From Pseudomonadota bacterium (GTDB taxonomy: Bacteria; Desulfobacterota; Desulfobulbia; Desulfobulbales; JAGXFP01): 45,535 nucleotides of DNA. A model generated the notes under the pieces. That model had not been told where the DNA came from. It searched no databases and saw only the letters and a program-made list of their open reading frames with translations. Below, in pieces: positions 1 through 8,347 of the stretch (its first letter is position 1; every line of letters begins with the position of its first letter). A program made the translations under genes and the position numbers. The stretch covers positions 1 through 45,535 of the forward strand of contig JAHJIQ010000011.1 of NCBI GenBank assembly GCA_018823285.1, read 5' to 3'.

Positions 1-693
1 CCGATTCAGTAGCGCCGCCTCTTCAACCTGGGACAGCTCATACACCGTTTCACCGGTCTCGCTCTTGATTTTGGGGAACATCGCCGGCTGCACCTGCTCG
101 TTCTCGGCCAACCCTCGCGCATCAATGATCAGCCACGGCTGATCCCCGTCATCCAGTTCCGCCCTCGGTTTCAAGGGGCGGACCGGGAAATCCCGCCATG
201 AAGGTTCACTGCCGAAATGATCCAGAAGCTTGGCGGTAAGGCCGGATACCCCTTTCATCAAAGCGACGTTGATCACCTCGAAATAAGGATCGGGGACATT
301 GTCGACAAAGGTGCTCTGAATCTGCTTGTCCTGCAGGAAAGCGTTGAGTTTGATCGTAACCCTGCCGCTGCCGATGGTTTCGAGGGTCCGGCGGTCGTCG
401 AGGTGAATCCCGGCCGCAAGTTTGACGATGCTCGCCGATGCCAGCAGGTTGGCAGCCCCCTGCGCCCTCGGTTTCGAATTGTTGTTGCCGCTCAGATAAC
501 CGCGCCCGACACCATAGATGAGCCCCTGATCCCAGTCGATCCAGCCGTTGGCATGCTTTTCGATGTATGCGCTGAATCGACTGGCATCTACACTGGCGGA
601 TATGGCCGGCAGACAGAAAAGACAGAGGGCAACCAGAGAAGCCACCCTCACAAAACGACGATTGATCTTCTGCGGGCGATAGCTGCTGATCAT
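1..693 (-). CDS. Exported LPP20-like protein, C-terminus cut off by window edge
   Basis: An open frame runs leftwards from an ATG at 691-693 to the window edge with no stop, giving 231 residues. The start is preceded on the minus strand by AAGGGAG, six bases from the ATG. Residues 1-33 look like a signal peptide: basic (RPQKINRRFVR), then a hydrophobic stretch ending near AISA. Residues 36-110 (GWIDWDQGLIYGVGRGYLSG, then RAQGAANLLASASI) resemble the LPP20/FlgT-N type fold seen in exported lipoproteins and flagellar-associated proteins, but no lipobox cysteine is visible, so it is probably periplasmic or secreted. The remainder contains DQPWLIIDARGL, which suggests a second copy of a related domain. 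Function is unknown. Codon use matches the neighbours. The coding call is strong; the family call is tentative. Confidence 0.75.
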   Translation of the reverse strand, partial: MISSYRPQKINRRFVRVASLVALCLFCLPAISASVDASRFSAYIEKHANGWIDWDQGLIYGVGRGYLSGNNNSKPRAQGAANLLASASIVKLAAGIHLDDRRTLETIGSGRVTIKLNAFLQDKQIQSTFVDNVPDPYFEVINVALMKGVSGLTAKLLDHFGSEPSWRDFPVRPLKPRAELDDGDQPWLIIDARGLAENEQVQPAMFPKIKSETGETVYELSQVEEAALLNR

Positions 694-844
694 AACGTCT
701 CCCTTGGGCCTTGAGGCCGACTTTGGTTAGACCCTCCGGTCTGTGGACTCTCCGCCGGGAAAATACTTGAGGCAGAGCATTATCATTGCAATCATCCGGG
801 AGCGGTCGAGGGTCATATCCAGCTCCGCAGGGTTGGTTTAATGA

Positions 845-1789
845 TCAGGTCGGAAGCGAGGTCGCCTGATCAAAAAAGTCGGTCACATTATCTTTGTCCT
901 TGGACTCCATCAAGGCAATGGCCGTCCGCGGGTGCTGGTTCAGGGTTCCGGTAACCATGTAGGGAATTGAGTACCCCCAGTCGATTTTCTTGCTCCAGGG
1001 GAGGACCTCCTTCTCGATAACTTCAATCAGAGGACGGACGTTGAATTTTGGATTCTTCAGGAAGGAGATCAGAAGTTCAAGCGGGCAGTTTCCCGCGCCC
1101 CGGCCGATTCCATACAGGGTCGCATCAAGGAAGTTGACCCCGTTGATGATCGCTGAAATGGTGTTGGCGAAACCGAGCTGCTGATTGTTGTGGCAATGAA
1201 TACCGATGGTTTTGCCGGGCAGGCTGGTCATATACTTCTTCGCCAGTACATCGATGTGTTCGGAATAGAAGAACCCATAGCTGTCAACCAGATAGATGAT
1301 CGGCACCCGGCTCTGGGCAAGATCGTTCAAAGCCTCTTCAAGGTCCCGTTCGTTGACGGTGGAAATGGCCATCAGGTTGATGGTCGTCTCATATCCCTTG
1401 TCCATGCAATGGTGGGCCAGCGCGATCGCCTTGTCAATCTGGTGGACATAACAGGCGACCCTGATCATATCCAGGGAACTTTCACTGCTGACCACGATAT
1501 CGTCAAACTCTATCCGGCCGATATCAGCCATCGCCGAGAGCTTGACCTTCTTCTCCCCGTCGCCGATGACCCGCCTCAAGTCCTTTTCCGCACAGAATTT
1601 CCAGGGTCCCATCTCATCCCGGGAAAACATCCCCTCCGAACTGAGATAGCCGATCTCCATATAATCAACCCCCGCCTTGCCGAGGGCATGATAGACATTG
1701 CGCACGAAATCCTCACTGAACTGCCACTTGTTCATCAAACCGCCATCCCTGACGGTGCAGTCGATCACTTTAATCTGGGGCCTGTACAC
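845..1789 (-). CDS. HMGL-like (DRE-TIM) aldolase
   Basis: The 314-residue product starts with VIDCTVRDGG, the metal- and substrate-binding signature of DRE-TIM metallolyases such as 4-hydroxy-2-oxovalerate aldolase, HMG-CoA lyase and isopropylmalate synthase. The second metal-ligand motif HCHNN is at about residues 198-202, followed by a glycine-rich GIGRGAGNCPLE segment typical of the barrel end. It most resembles stand-alone 'aldolase catalytic domain' proteins that lack the C-terminal channel domain of DmpG, so the substrate cannot be assigned. The start is a GTG supported by the purine-rich stretch AAGGAGAAAGGAAA directly upstream. It lies 76 bases downstream of the KDPG aldolase gene on the same strand, so the two may form a small carbon-cleavage operon. 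No DmpF-type acylating dehydrogenase partner is present, which argues against a classical meta-cleavage role. Confidence 0.85.
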   Translation of the reverse strand: MYRPQIKVIDCTVRDGGLMNKWQFSEDFVRNVYHALGKAGVDYMEIGYLSSEGMFSRDEMGPWKFCAEKDLRRVIGDGEKKVKLSAMADIGRIEFDDIVVSSESSLDMIRVACYVHQIDKAIALAHHCMDKGYETTINLMAISTVNERDLEEALNDLAQSRVPIIYLVDSYGFFYSEHIDVLAKKYMTSLPGKTIGIHCHNNQQLGFANTISAIINGVNFLDATLYGIGRGAGNCPLELLISFLKNPKFNVRPLIEVIEKEVLPWSKKIDWGYSIPYMVTGTLNQHPRTAIALMESKDKDNVTDFFDQATSLPT

Positions 1790-1865
1790 TTTCCTTTCTC
1801 CTTTAATGAATGAAAAAGCCTGTTGGGGGCCGGAACCACGGCCCGATTTATCTTACTCTTAAATA

Positions 1866-2504
1866 TTAATATTTTGCAATGCTGTCGGCGGTCGCTTTTC
1901 TGATGGCATTGAGATATTCCCCTACGTTTTTCGCGACGGATTCAAGGTCTTTTTCGGCCATTGCCGCCCGGCCGAAAAGGGAATTCCCTATTCCCACCCC
2001 TGCCGCGCCGCAGGCAAAATAGTCGCCGATATTGTGAATATTCACCCCGCCGACGGCGATCATCGGGATCTGGTCAAAAGGGCCCCTCAACTCCCTGATA
2101 TATTCCGGACCCACAACACCACAGGGAAACACCTTGACCATCTCCGCTCCCGCAGACCAGGCGGTATACACCTCGGTGGGAGTAAAAGCCCCCGCTATGA
2201 CCGGCACACCTTTCTTCCCGGCAAATTCAATAACCCGGACACTGGTGTTAGGTGTCACGAGAAACATCGCTCCGCAGTCAATTGCCGCACGAGCCTCCTC
2301 AAGACACCGGACGGTGCCCATCCCGAGGTACCTGTCGGCCGGGACATCTCCCCGGCAGCCCGCGACAATATCAACAGCGCCCGGGGTATTCATGGTTATT
2401 TCCATGGCCTGAAGACCGGCGCCAAAGGCAACCGCCATCAGCTCCCTGAAAAAAGAGCCTTCCACCCCCCGCAGGATTCCAATCACAGGAACATCAAGTT
2501 GCAT
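1866..2504 (-). CDS. eda: 2-dehydro-3-deoxyphosphogluconate (KDPG/KHG) aldolase
   Basis: The 212-residue protein has the expected length and motifs of class I KDPG aldolase: VIGILRG at the N-terminus, EITMNTPGA with the catalytic glutamate, GMGTV, FLVTPNTS, and MVKVFPCG with the Schiff-base lysine. It would cleave 2-keto-3-deoxy-6-phosphogluconate to pyruvate and glyceraldehyde 3-phosphate in the cytoplasm. No 6-phosphogluconate dehydratase (edd) is nearby, so it may serve hexuronate or ketoacid turnover rather than a full Entner-Doudoroff route. The start ATG at 2502-2504 has only a weak ribosome-binding site. It is divergent from the histidine kinase gene, and the two share a short promoter region. 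Confidence 0.9.
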   Translation of the reverse strand: MQLDVPVIGILRGVEGSFFRELMAVAFGAGLQAMEITMNTPGAVDIVAGCRGDVPADRYLGMGTVRCLEEARAAIDCGAMFLVTPNTSVRVIEFAGKKGVPVIAGAFTPTEVYTAWSAGAEMVKVFPCGVVGPEYIRELRGPFDQIPMIAVGGVNIHNIGDYFACGAAGVGIGNSLFGRAAMAEKDLESVAKNVGEYLNAIRKATADSIAKY

Positions 2505-2629
2505 GACAGATCCAGTTTACGTTAAATCACGGCAAAATCAGCGCCGAAACCGCCATCCCGGTAGTAAATCAGTAGTATGCTCCCGGTGAAATTCCTTGAC
2601 TTTTCAAGGTCATCAGGCAAATATCACCC

Positions 2630-2650
2630 TGCTACCACACTGTGGCAGCA
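2630..2650. promoter_or_regulatory. 21-bp inverted repeat in the leader of the histidine kinase gene
   Basis: TGCTACCACA and TGTGGCAGCA are inverted repeats matching at 9 of 10 positions around a single central base. It is followed by a second short palindrome, CTCCCGGGAG (2652-2661). A possible -35 TTGACT lies upstream at 2596-2601. If translation starts at 2748, as the domain structure suggests, this is untranslated leader and could be an operator or a leader hairpin. No regulator can be named. Confidence 0.35.
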
Positions 2651-2747
2651 CCTCCCGGGAGCGCGGCTCCGGGCAGACAGATTAGCCTCTGCAACGGCAC
2701 GGGTCAAGCAGGAAATCGGAAAATCAATTCAATCGAGCGCCAGAATA

Positions 2748-4736
2748 ATGCCGGAAAAACAAGTTATTATCCAAAACGCCCTTGAAGCGATCATCACCGT
2801 CAACCAGGCCGGAGTCATCACCTCCTGGAACACCGCGGCGGAAAACATCTTCGGCTGGACCGAAAAGGAAGCCCTTGACCGAAAATTTTCCGAAGTGATC
2901 ACCAACGGTTCCGGTCCCATACTCCCCGGGATCACCGACAATGTCGGGAGCCTCCAGGTTGAAAAAAAAATCAATCATAAAGACGGCCGCAAGGTTGCCG
3001 TCGAACTGCTGGTCACCGACGTCTCCACCGAAAAAAGTCCGCTGCTGGCTGTATTTGCCAGGGACATTTCCAAACGATGGGAAAGGGAAAAGAGGCTGAA
3101 CCGCTCCCTCAACGACCAGCAGATCGTCAACGCCCTGCTCAATGTGTCACTGATGGCCGGATCGATGGAAGACCAGCTGGAACTGATTCTTGAGCTGATC
3201 CTGTCGATTAAAACCATCAAACTCCTGCCCAGCGGAGCGATTCTTCTGGTTGAAGACAATCCTGAAACCCTGGTGCTAAAAGTCCAGCGAGGATTCTCGG
3301 CGCAGCAGATCGCAACCTGCAGCCAGGTCCCTTTCGGCACCTGTCATTGCGGCAGGGCGGCACGCTCCGGCGAGATCCAGTTTGTCGAATGTATCGACAG
3401 CAGTCATGATTTCACCTTCGACAAGATGAAACCCCACGGCCATTACTGTGTCCCGATCAGATACGAGGGCAGAGTCCTTGGTGTGATCGCCCTGTACATT
3501 GAAGAAGGCCACCGGCAGGACGGCCAGGAACTGGAAACCCTTTCCGCGATCGCCAACGTCCTGGCCGGGATTCTCGCCAGGAAAAAAATGGATACCCAGC
3601 TGGTCGAACTTGTCGACAGCCTCAAGCTGACCATCAGAGACCTCGACAACCAGAAAAAATTCAACGAATCGGTTATCGGCAGCCTCGATCGCGGGCTGAT
3701 GATCCTTGACAAGGAAGGGCGGATTGAAAAAACAAACCCCGCCGGAGAACTGTTGATTAGATCCTTTTATAACGATGACCCTCTGGGCCGAACGCTTGCC
3801 GAAGTCATCGGAAAAACTGCCGCCGAACAGATCAGAAAGGGGGAAGGGCAGAACCGGTTTGAGCGGGCGGAAATATCGCTGAAAACCAGAACTTCAGGTT
3901 CCGGCAAGAAAATATTCGAATACACCACCGTGCCGCGGGAAGATGCTTCCGGGCAGGAACAGGGGACGATCATCACCTTGAAGGATGTCACGGACCTGAA
4001 AAAGATCCAGGCGGAGATGGAAAAGATGAACCGCTTCAGCACCATTGCCGAGATCGCCTCCGCAGTGGCCCACGAAGTGAGAAACCCCCTGGCCGGAATC
4101 AGGACCATGTCCCAGGCGATCGACGAACAGCTGCCCGCAGGAGACGACAAGAAAGAATATATCCAGCGGGTGATCAAGCAGGTGGACCGGCTCAATATCC
4201 TCCTCACCGATTTCTTCACCTATGCCAGGCCCCCGGAGCCCAAGCAGGTGAAAATTTCGCTGAAGAAAATCATGGATGATATCAAGCCCCTGGTCAGCTC
4301 CCGGATCAGCAAATGCCGGATTGCCCTGCAGGAAAGCTACCAGCCAAAACTCCCCGACATCATGGTCGACCCGAACCAGATCCAGCAGGTTTTCTTAAAC
4401 CTGATGCTGAACGCCATCGATGCCATCAAGCAGGGCGGCACCATCAGCGTCAAAGCGGAATCTTACAATGGCGGCAAGCATCCGTTCGATACCGATCTCT
4501 TCCCGTGGCTGCTGGAACACAAAAACTTCGTATCGGTTCATTTCAGTGATGACGGCTGCGGGATTCCCGACGAGATCTCCGACAAGGTCTTCGAACCATT
4601 TTTTACCAACAAACACGACGGCTCAGGCCTCGGGCTGTCAATTGTTTATCGGATCCTGAAAGAGAACAACGCCGGGATTTACATCGACCGGAACCGGAAA
4701 AAAGGTGCAACCTTCATTCTTTTTTTCAGTGTATGA
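2748..4736 (+). CDS. PAS-GAF-PAS sensor histidine kinase
   Basis: Counting from ATG 2748 the protein has 662 residues. The frame is open back to 2577, but those 57 extra codons resemble no domain and contain palindromes. Domains in order: PAS (about 5-115, VNQAGVITSWNTAAENIFGW), GAF (about 125-280), a second PAS (about 300-410, GLMILDKEGRIEKTNPAG), HisKA with the phosphoacceptor histidine 442 in AHEVRNPLAG, and a HATPase with the N-box LNLMLNAIDAI, DDGCGIP and GSGLGLSIVYRI. There is no transmembrane segment, so it is a cytosolic sensor. The GAF domain has an unusual set of cysteines and histidines (GTCHCGRAA and HGHYC). The gene ends six bases before the NtrC-type regulator, so the two form a cognate pair feeding a sigma-54 regulon. 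The signal sensed is unknown. Neither possible start has a convincing ribosome-binding site. Confidence 0.9.
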   Translation: MPEKQVIIQNALEAIITVNQAGVITSWNTAAENIFGWTEKEALDRKFSEVITNGSGPILPGITDNVGSLQVEKKINHKDGRKVAVELLVTDVSTEKSPLLAVFARDISKRWEREKRLNRSLNDQQIVNALLNVSLMAGSMEDQLELILELILSIKTIKLLPSGAILLVEDNPETLVLKVQRGFSAQQIATCSQVPFGTCHCGRAARSGEIQFVECIDSSHDFTFDKMKPHGHYCVPIRYEGRVLGVIALYIEEGHRQDGQELETLSAIANVLAGILARKKMDTQLVELVDSLKLTIRDLDNQKKFNESVIGSLDRGLMILDKEGRIEKTNPAGELLIRSFYNDDPLGRTLAEVIGKTAAEQIRKGEGQNRFERAEISLKTRTSGSGKKIFEYTTVPREDASGQEQGTIITLKDVTDLKKIQAEMEKMNRFSTIAEIASAVAHEVRNPLAGIRTMSQAIDEQLPAGDDKKEYIQRVIKQVDRLNILLTDFFTYARPPEPKQVKISLKKIMDDIKPLVSSRISKCRIALQESYQPKLPDIMVDPNQIQQVFLNLMLNAIDAIKQGGTISVKAESYNGGKHPFDTDLFPWLLEHKNFVSVHFSDDGCGIPDEISDKVFEPFFTNKHDGSGLGLSIVYRILKENNAGIYIDRNRKKGATFILFFSV

Positions 4737-4742
4737 TAGCCC

Positions 4743-6047
<1,305 letters not shown>

Positions 6048-6189
6048 TCGGATTCCGGCCACCTGGTCGAAATCTGATCACCCGACCCTGGCCCTGCCCC
6101 GGACCACCCATCTCCCCACTTGTCCTTGAACACCAGCAAGCATCTGAAATCATTGGATAAAAACAAAATGTATCCCGCCCATACAACCG

Positions 6190-6205
6190 TGGCACGATAG
6201 TTGAT
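6190..6205 (+). promoter_or_regulatory. Possible sigma-54 (-24/-12) promoter
   Basis: TGGCACG followed after four bases by TTGAT matches the -24 element of sigma-54 promoters exactly. The -12 element matches in part, with GA where GC is expected. It lies 60 bases before the receiver-PATAN-Roadblock gene and directly after a sigma-54 activator gene. The altered -12 element means this is only a candidate. Confidence 0.3.
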
Positions 6206-6264
6206 ATTGTATCTCCACTGTCCGGGAATGACCCCGACGAATTCAGATTCATTTCAACTCAAGA

Positions 6265-7488
6265 ATGGGTATCGGCGTGAGCGACAAAACCGTCAAGAAA
6301 AAGATCCTGATCGTTGATGATGAAGAAGACATGATCTGGTCTCTGCAGAAAAACCTCAACAATGAAAACCTGCAGGCTGAGATCATGACCGCCTCGTCCG
6401 GAGAAGAAGCTCTGGAGATTCTCAACAGCCGAAGAATTGATCTGGTCATTACCGACATCAAAATGCCGGGGATCAGCGGTCTCGATCTCCTGATCGAGAT
6501 CAAGAACCGTTATACCTACACCTCGGTCATCATCATGACCGCCTTTCCATCCACGGAATTCAAAAAGGAGGCGATCCTGCGCGGCAGCCTCCATTTCATC
6601 GAAAAACCCTTTGACATTAATGCGTTGCGAGACATGGTGGCCCATGCCCTGCGCGAAGACAACATGTTCAAGGGAACCGTCTCCGGGGTCGGGCTGACCG
6701 ATGTCATCCAGATCAAGGGGATGTCGAGGGTCACTTCTGCTTTACGGGTCAAGGATGGAGAGCAACAGGGAATCATCTATTTTGATGAAGGGCAGATCAT
6801 TCATGCAATCTGCGACGATCTGGAAGGCGAGGAGGCTTTTTATCGAATACTGGAATTCAAGGGCGGGGTTCTTGACTCGATGAATGTCTCCAACTTCCCG
6901 TCCCGAACCATCGACCTGCCGATAGAGGCCTTGCTGATCGAGGGCGCCAGAAGGTTCGATGAAGCGAATGCCGGCATAAGCCGGAAAGATGAGGAGTTCA
7001 ACCTTGCCGGACTGGATAAGGCGGAAGACCTGTTCGTTTCGGCAAATAATAAAGCCCGCACCCCCATCAAGGAGCCAACCAAAAAAGATGGCGGGAAAAA
7101 GCATATCAACCACGAGGAGGATGAGGTAATGGCAGAACTAAAAGATGTATTGACTGAATTCACCAACATACCGGGGGTCAACACTGCCTGCCTGGTCGGT
7201 CGGGACGGCTTTCTGCTCGACAGCATCGCCATCTCCGGCATAGACACCGAAATGATCGGGGCCATCGCTTCAAGCGGTTTCGGCGCTTCCGAGTCGATGG
7301 GCGCCCAGCTGGGCAAAGGCGGGATGAGCATGAGCATGATCGAATACGACAACGGCCCGGTGATGCTGTCACCCATCGGCGAAGAGGCCTTTCTGGTGAT
7401 CGTGGCCGAAAAGGAAGCCAACCTCGGGATGATCAGGCTGAAGATCAAAAAGCATTCCCGGGAAATTGCAAGCACCGCTGCGATCTGA
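6265..7488 (+). CDS. Receiver-PATAN(DUF4388)-Roadblock/LC7 fusion protein
   Basis: The 407-residue protein joins three domains. Residues 13-130 are a CheY-like receiver (D19/D20 acidic pair, D64 in LVITDIKMPG, T92, K114). Residues 134-225 match the DUF4388/PATAN fold (FKGTVSGVGLTDVIQI, GIIYFDEGQIIHA), common in response regulators of delta-type proteobacteria. Residues 289-407 are a Roadblock/LC7 domain (VLTEFTNIPGVNTACLVGRD, MIRLKIKKHSREI). Roadblock proteins such as MglB dimerise and regulate small GTPases or other NTPases. No MglA-type GTPase is in the window, but a ParA-Roadblock protein is two genes downstream. A ribosome-binding site and an in-frame ATG just before the Roadblock domain suggest it may also be made separately. 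The ATG at 6265 has a poor ribosome-binding site; GTG 6277 is an alternative. Confidence 0.9.
   Translation: MGIGVSDKTVKKKILIVDDEEDMIWSLQKNLNNENLQAEIMTASSGEEALEILNSRRIDLVITDIKMPGISGLDLLIEIKNRYTYTSVIIMTAFPSTEFKKEAILRGSLHFIEKPFDINALRDMVAHALREDNMFKGTVSGVGLTDVIQIKGMSRVTSALRVKDGEQQGIIYFDEGQIIHAICDDLEGEEAFYRILEFKGGVLDSMNVSNFPSRTIDLPIEALLIEGARRFDEANAGISRKDEEFNLAGLDKAEDLFVSANNKARTPIKEPTKKDGGKKHINHEEDEVMAELKDVLTEFTNIPGVNTACLVGRDGFLLDSIAISGIDTEMIGAIASSGFGASESMGAQLGKGGMSMSMIEYDNGPVMLSPIGEEAFLVIVAEKEANLGMIRLKIKKHSREIASTAAI
7114..7131 (+). promoter_or_regulatory. Internal ribosome-binding site and in-frame ATG for a free Roadblock domain
   Basis: GAGGAGG at 7114-7120 is followed after eight bases by ATG at 7129-7131, which is codon 289 of the receiver-PATAN-Roadblock frame. 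Translation from here would give a 119-residue protein starting MAELKDVLTEF, the size and start expected of a stand-alone Roadblock/LC7 protein. It is a better initiation site than that of the full-length gene. Confidence 0.5.
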
Positions 7489-7689
7489 TCCGGTCGGTAA
7501 CAGCAGCCGGGGATCGCTGGGAACAGGAACTCCTGTCGCCGGCAGGCATCCTCTCTGCCGACCCTGACACATGACCCATACCGCACGCCGACACCCGGGG
7601 CAAATCAACAGTGGGCATCGATTTTGCCGGAGAGAAAAACCCGATAATCCTGCTCGGAAACAGGCAGGAGACACCTGGAGAAACATATC

Positions 7690-8307
7690 ATGGCTGAAGG
7701 AAAAATACTGGACATAGCACATATCAGCTTCCTTGACATGATCAAGGTAATGATCACCATGAGCGGAGCCGCGGCAGCAAAGGGCACGTTGATCAGAAAT
7801 GCGATCAACACTGCGGAAAAGATCCACGAAACCGCATATGACACCTTTGAAGATTTTCTGGCCGCCATTGAAAAGTCGACAAACCCGATCACCCAGGTTG
7901 AAGGAAAGGCCTCGCACCAGGGAGAATTCGTCTTCGGCCTGGAAAAATGCCCGTTCGGACCATCGATTCAGAACTACACCGGTGTTTTTGAAAAACTGCC
8001 GGACGGCTATGCCGATTTCACCACCGAATTCAATAAACCAAGCAAGGTGACCGACATGTACCGGGTCGGCGAGGGCGCCGGAGTAAGTCCCTTCTGTTCC
8101 GTCCACCAGCCCATGCGAAGCGCCATTGCCGAGAAAATAAAAATCGGCGGCAAAAAAATCAGGATCTACCAGCTCGGCTGTAAAGCCGGTTCGGGCAAGA
8201 AGGGTTTTGCCGAAAAATGGATTGCGGAAACGGGGGTGGACAAGTCGATCGTTGACAAAACCCTGGACAACCATATGTGCTGTTATTATCTGAAAATCGA
8301 GGAATGA
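7690..8307 (+). CDS. Conserved cysteine-containing protein of unknown function in Roadblock cluster
   Basis: I do not recognise a named family for this 205-residue soluble protein. It has no signal peptide or membrane segment. Cysteines occur at 87 (KCPFGPS), 136 (SPFCSVHQP), 164 (QLGCKAGSGKKG) and 197-198 (NHMCCYY), with histidines 139 and 195 next to two of them. This spacing would fit a metal or iron-sulfur site and faintly recalls 4-vinyl-reductase (V4R)-like or amino-thiazoline-hydrolase-like small-molecule domains; that comparison is weak. The start is supported by CTGGAG about ten bases upstream. It sits between the receiver-PATAN-Roadblock gene and the ParA-Roadblock gene on the same strand (40 bases before the latter's preferred start), so it is probably a working part of that module, perhaps its sensor. 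Confidence 0.8.
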   Translation: MAEGKILDIAHISFLDMIKVMITMSGAAAAKGTLIRNAINTAEKIHETAYDTFEDFLAAIEKSTNPITQVEGKASHQGEFVFGLEKCPFGPSIQNYTGVFEKLPDGYADFTTEFNKPSKVTDMYRVGEGAGVSPFCSVHQPMRSAIAEKIKIGGKKIRIYQLGCKAGSGKKGFAEKWIAETGVDKSIVDKTLDNHMCCYYLKIEE

Positions 8308-8347
8308 TTCCGGCCGAATGGGTTTGCAAACGCCGGGGAGGAACACT

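Noticed and set aside
217..714. 165-codon plus-strand open frame at the left edge
   Set aside because: It is the shadow of the minus-strand exported protein, which has a signal peptide and ribosome-binding site.
7611..7695. 28-codon GTG frame overlapping the start of the cysteine protein gene
   Set aside because: No ribosome-binding site and no sign of a leader-peptide function.
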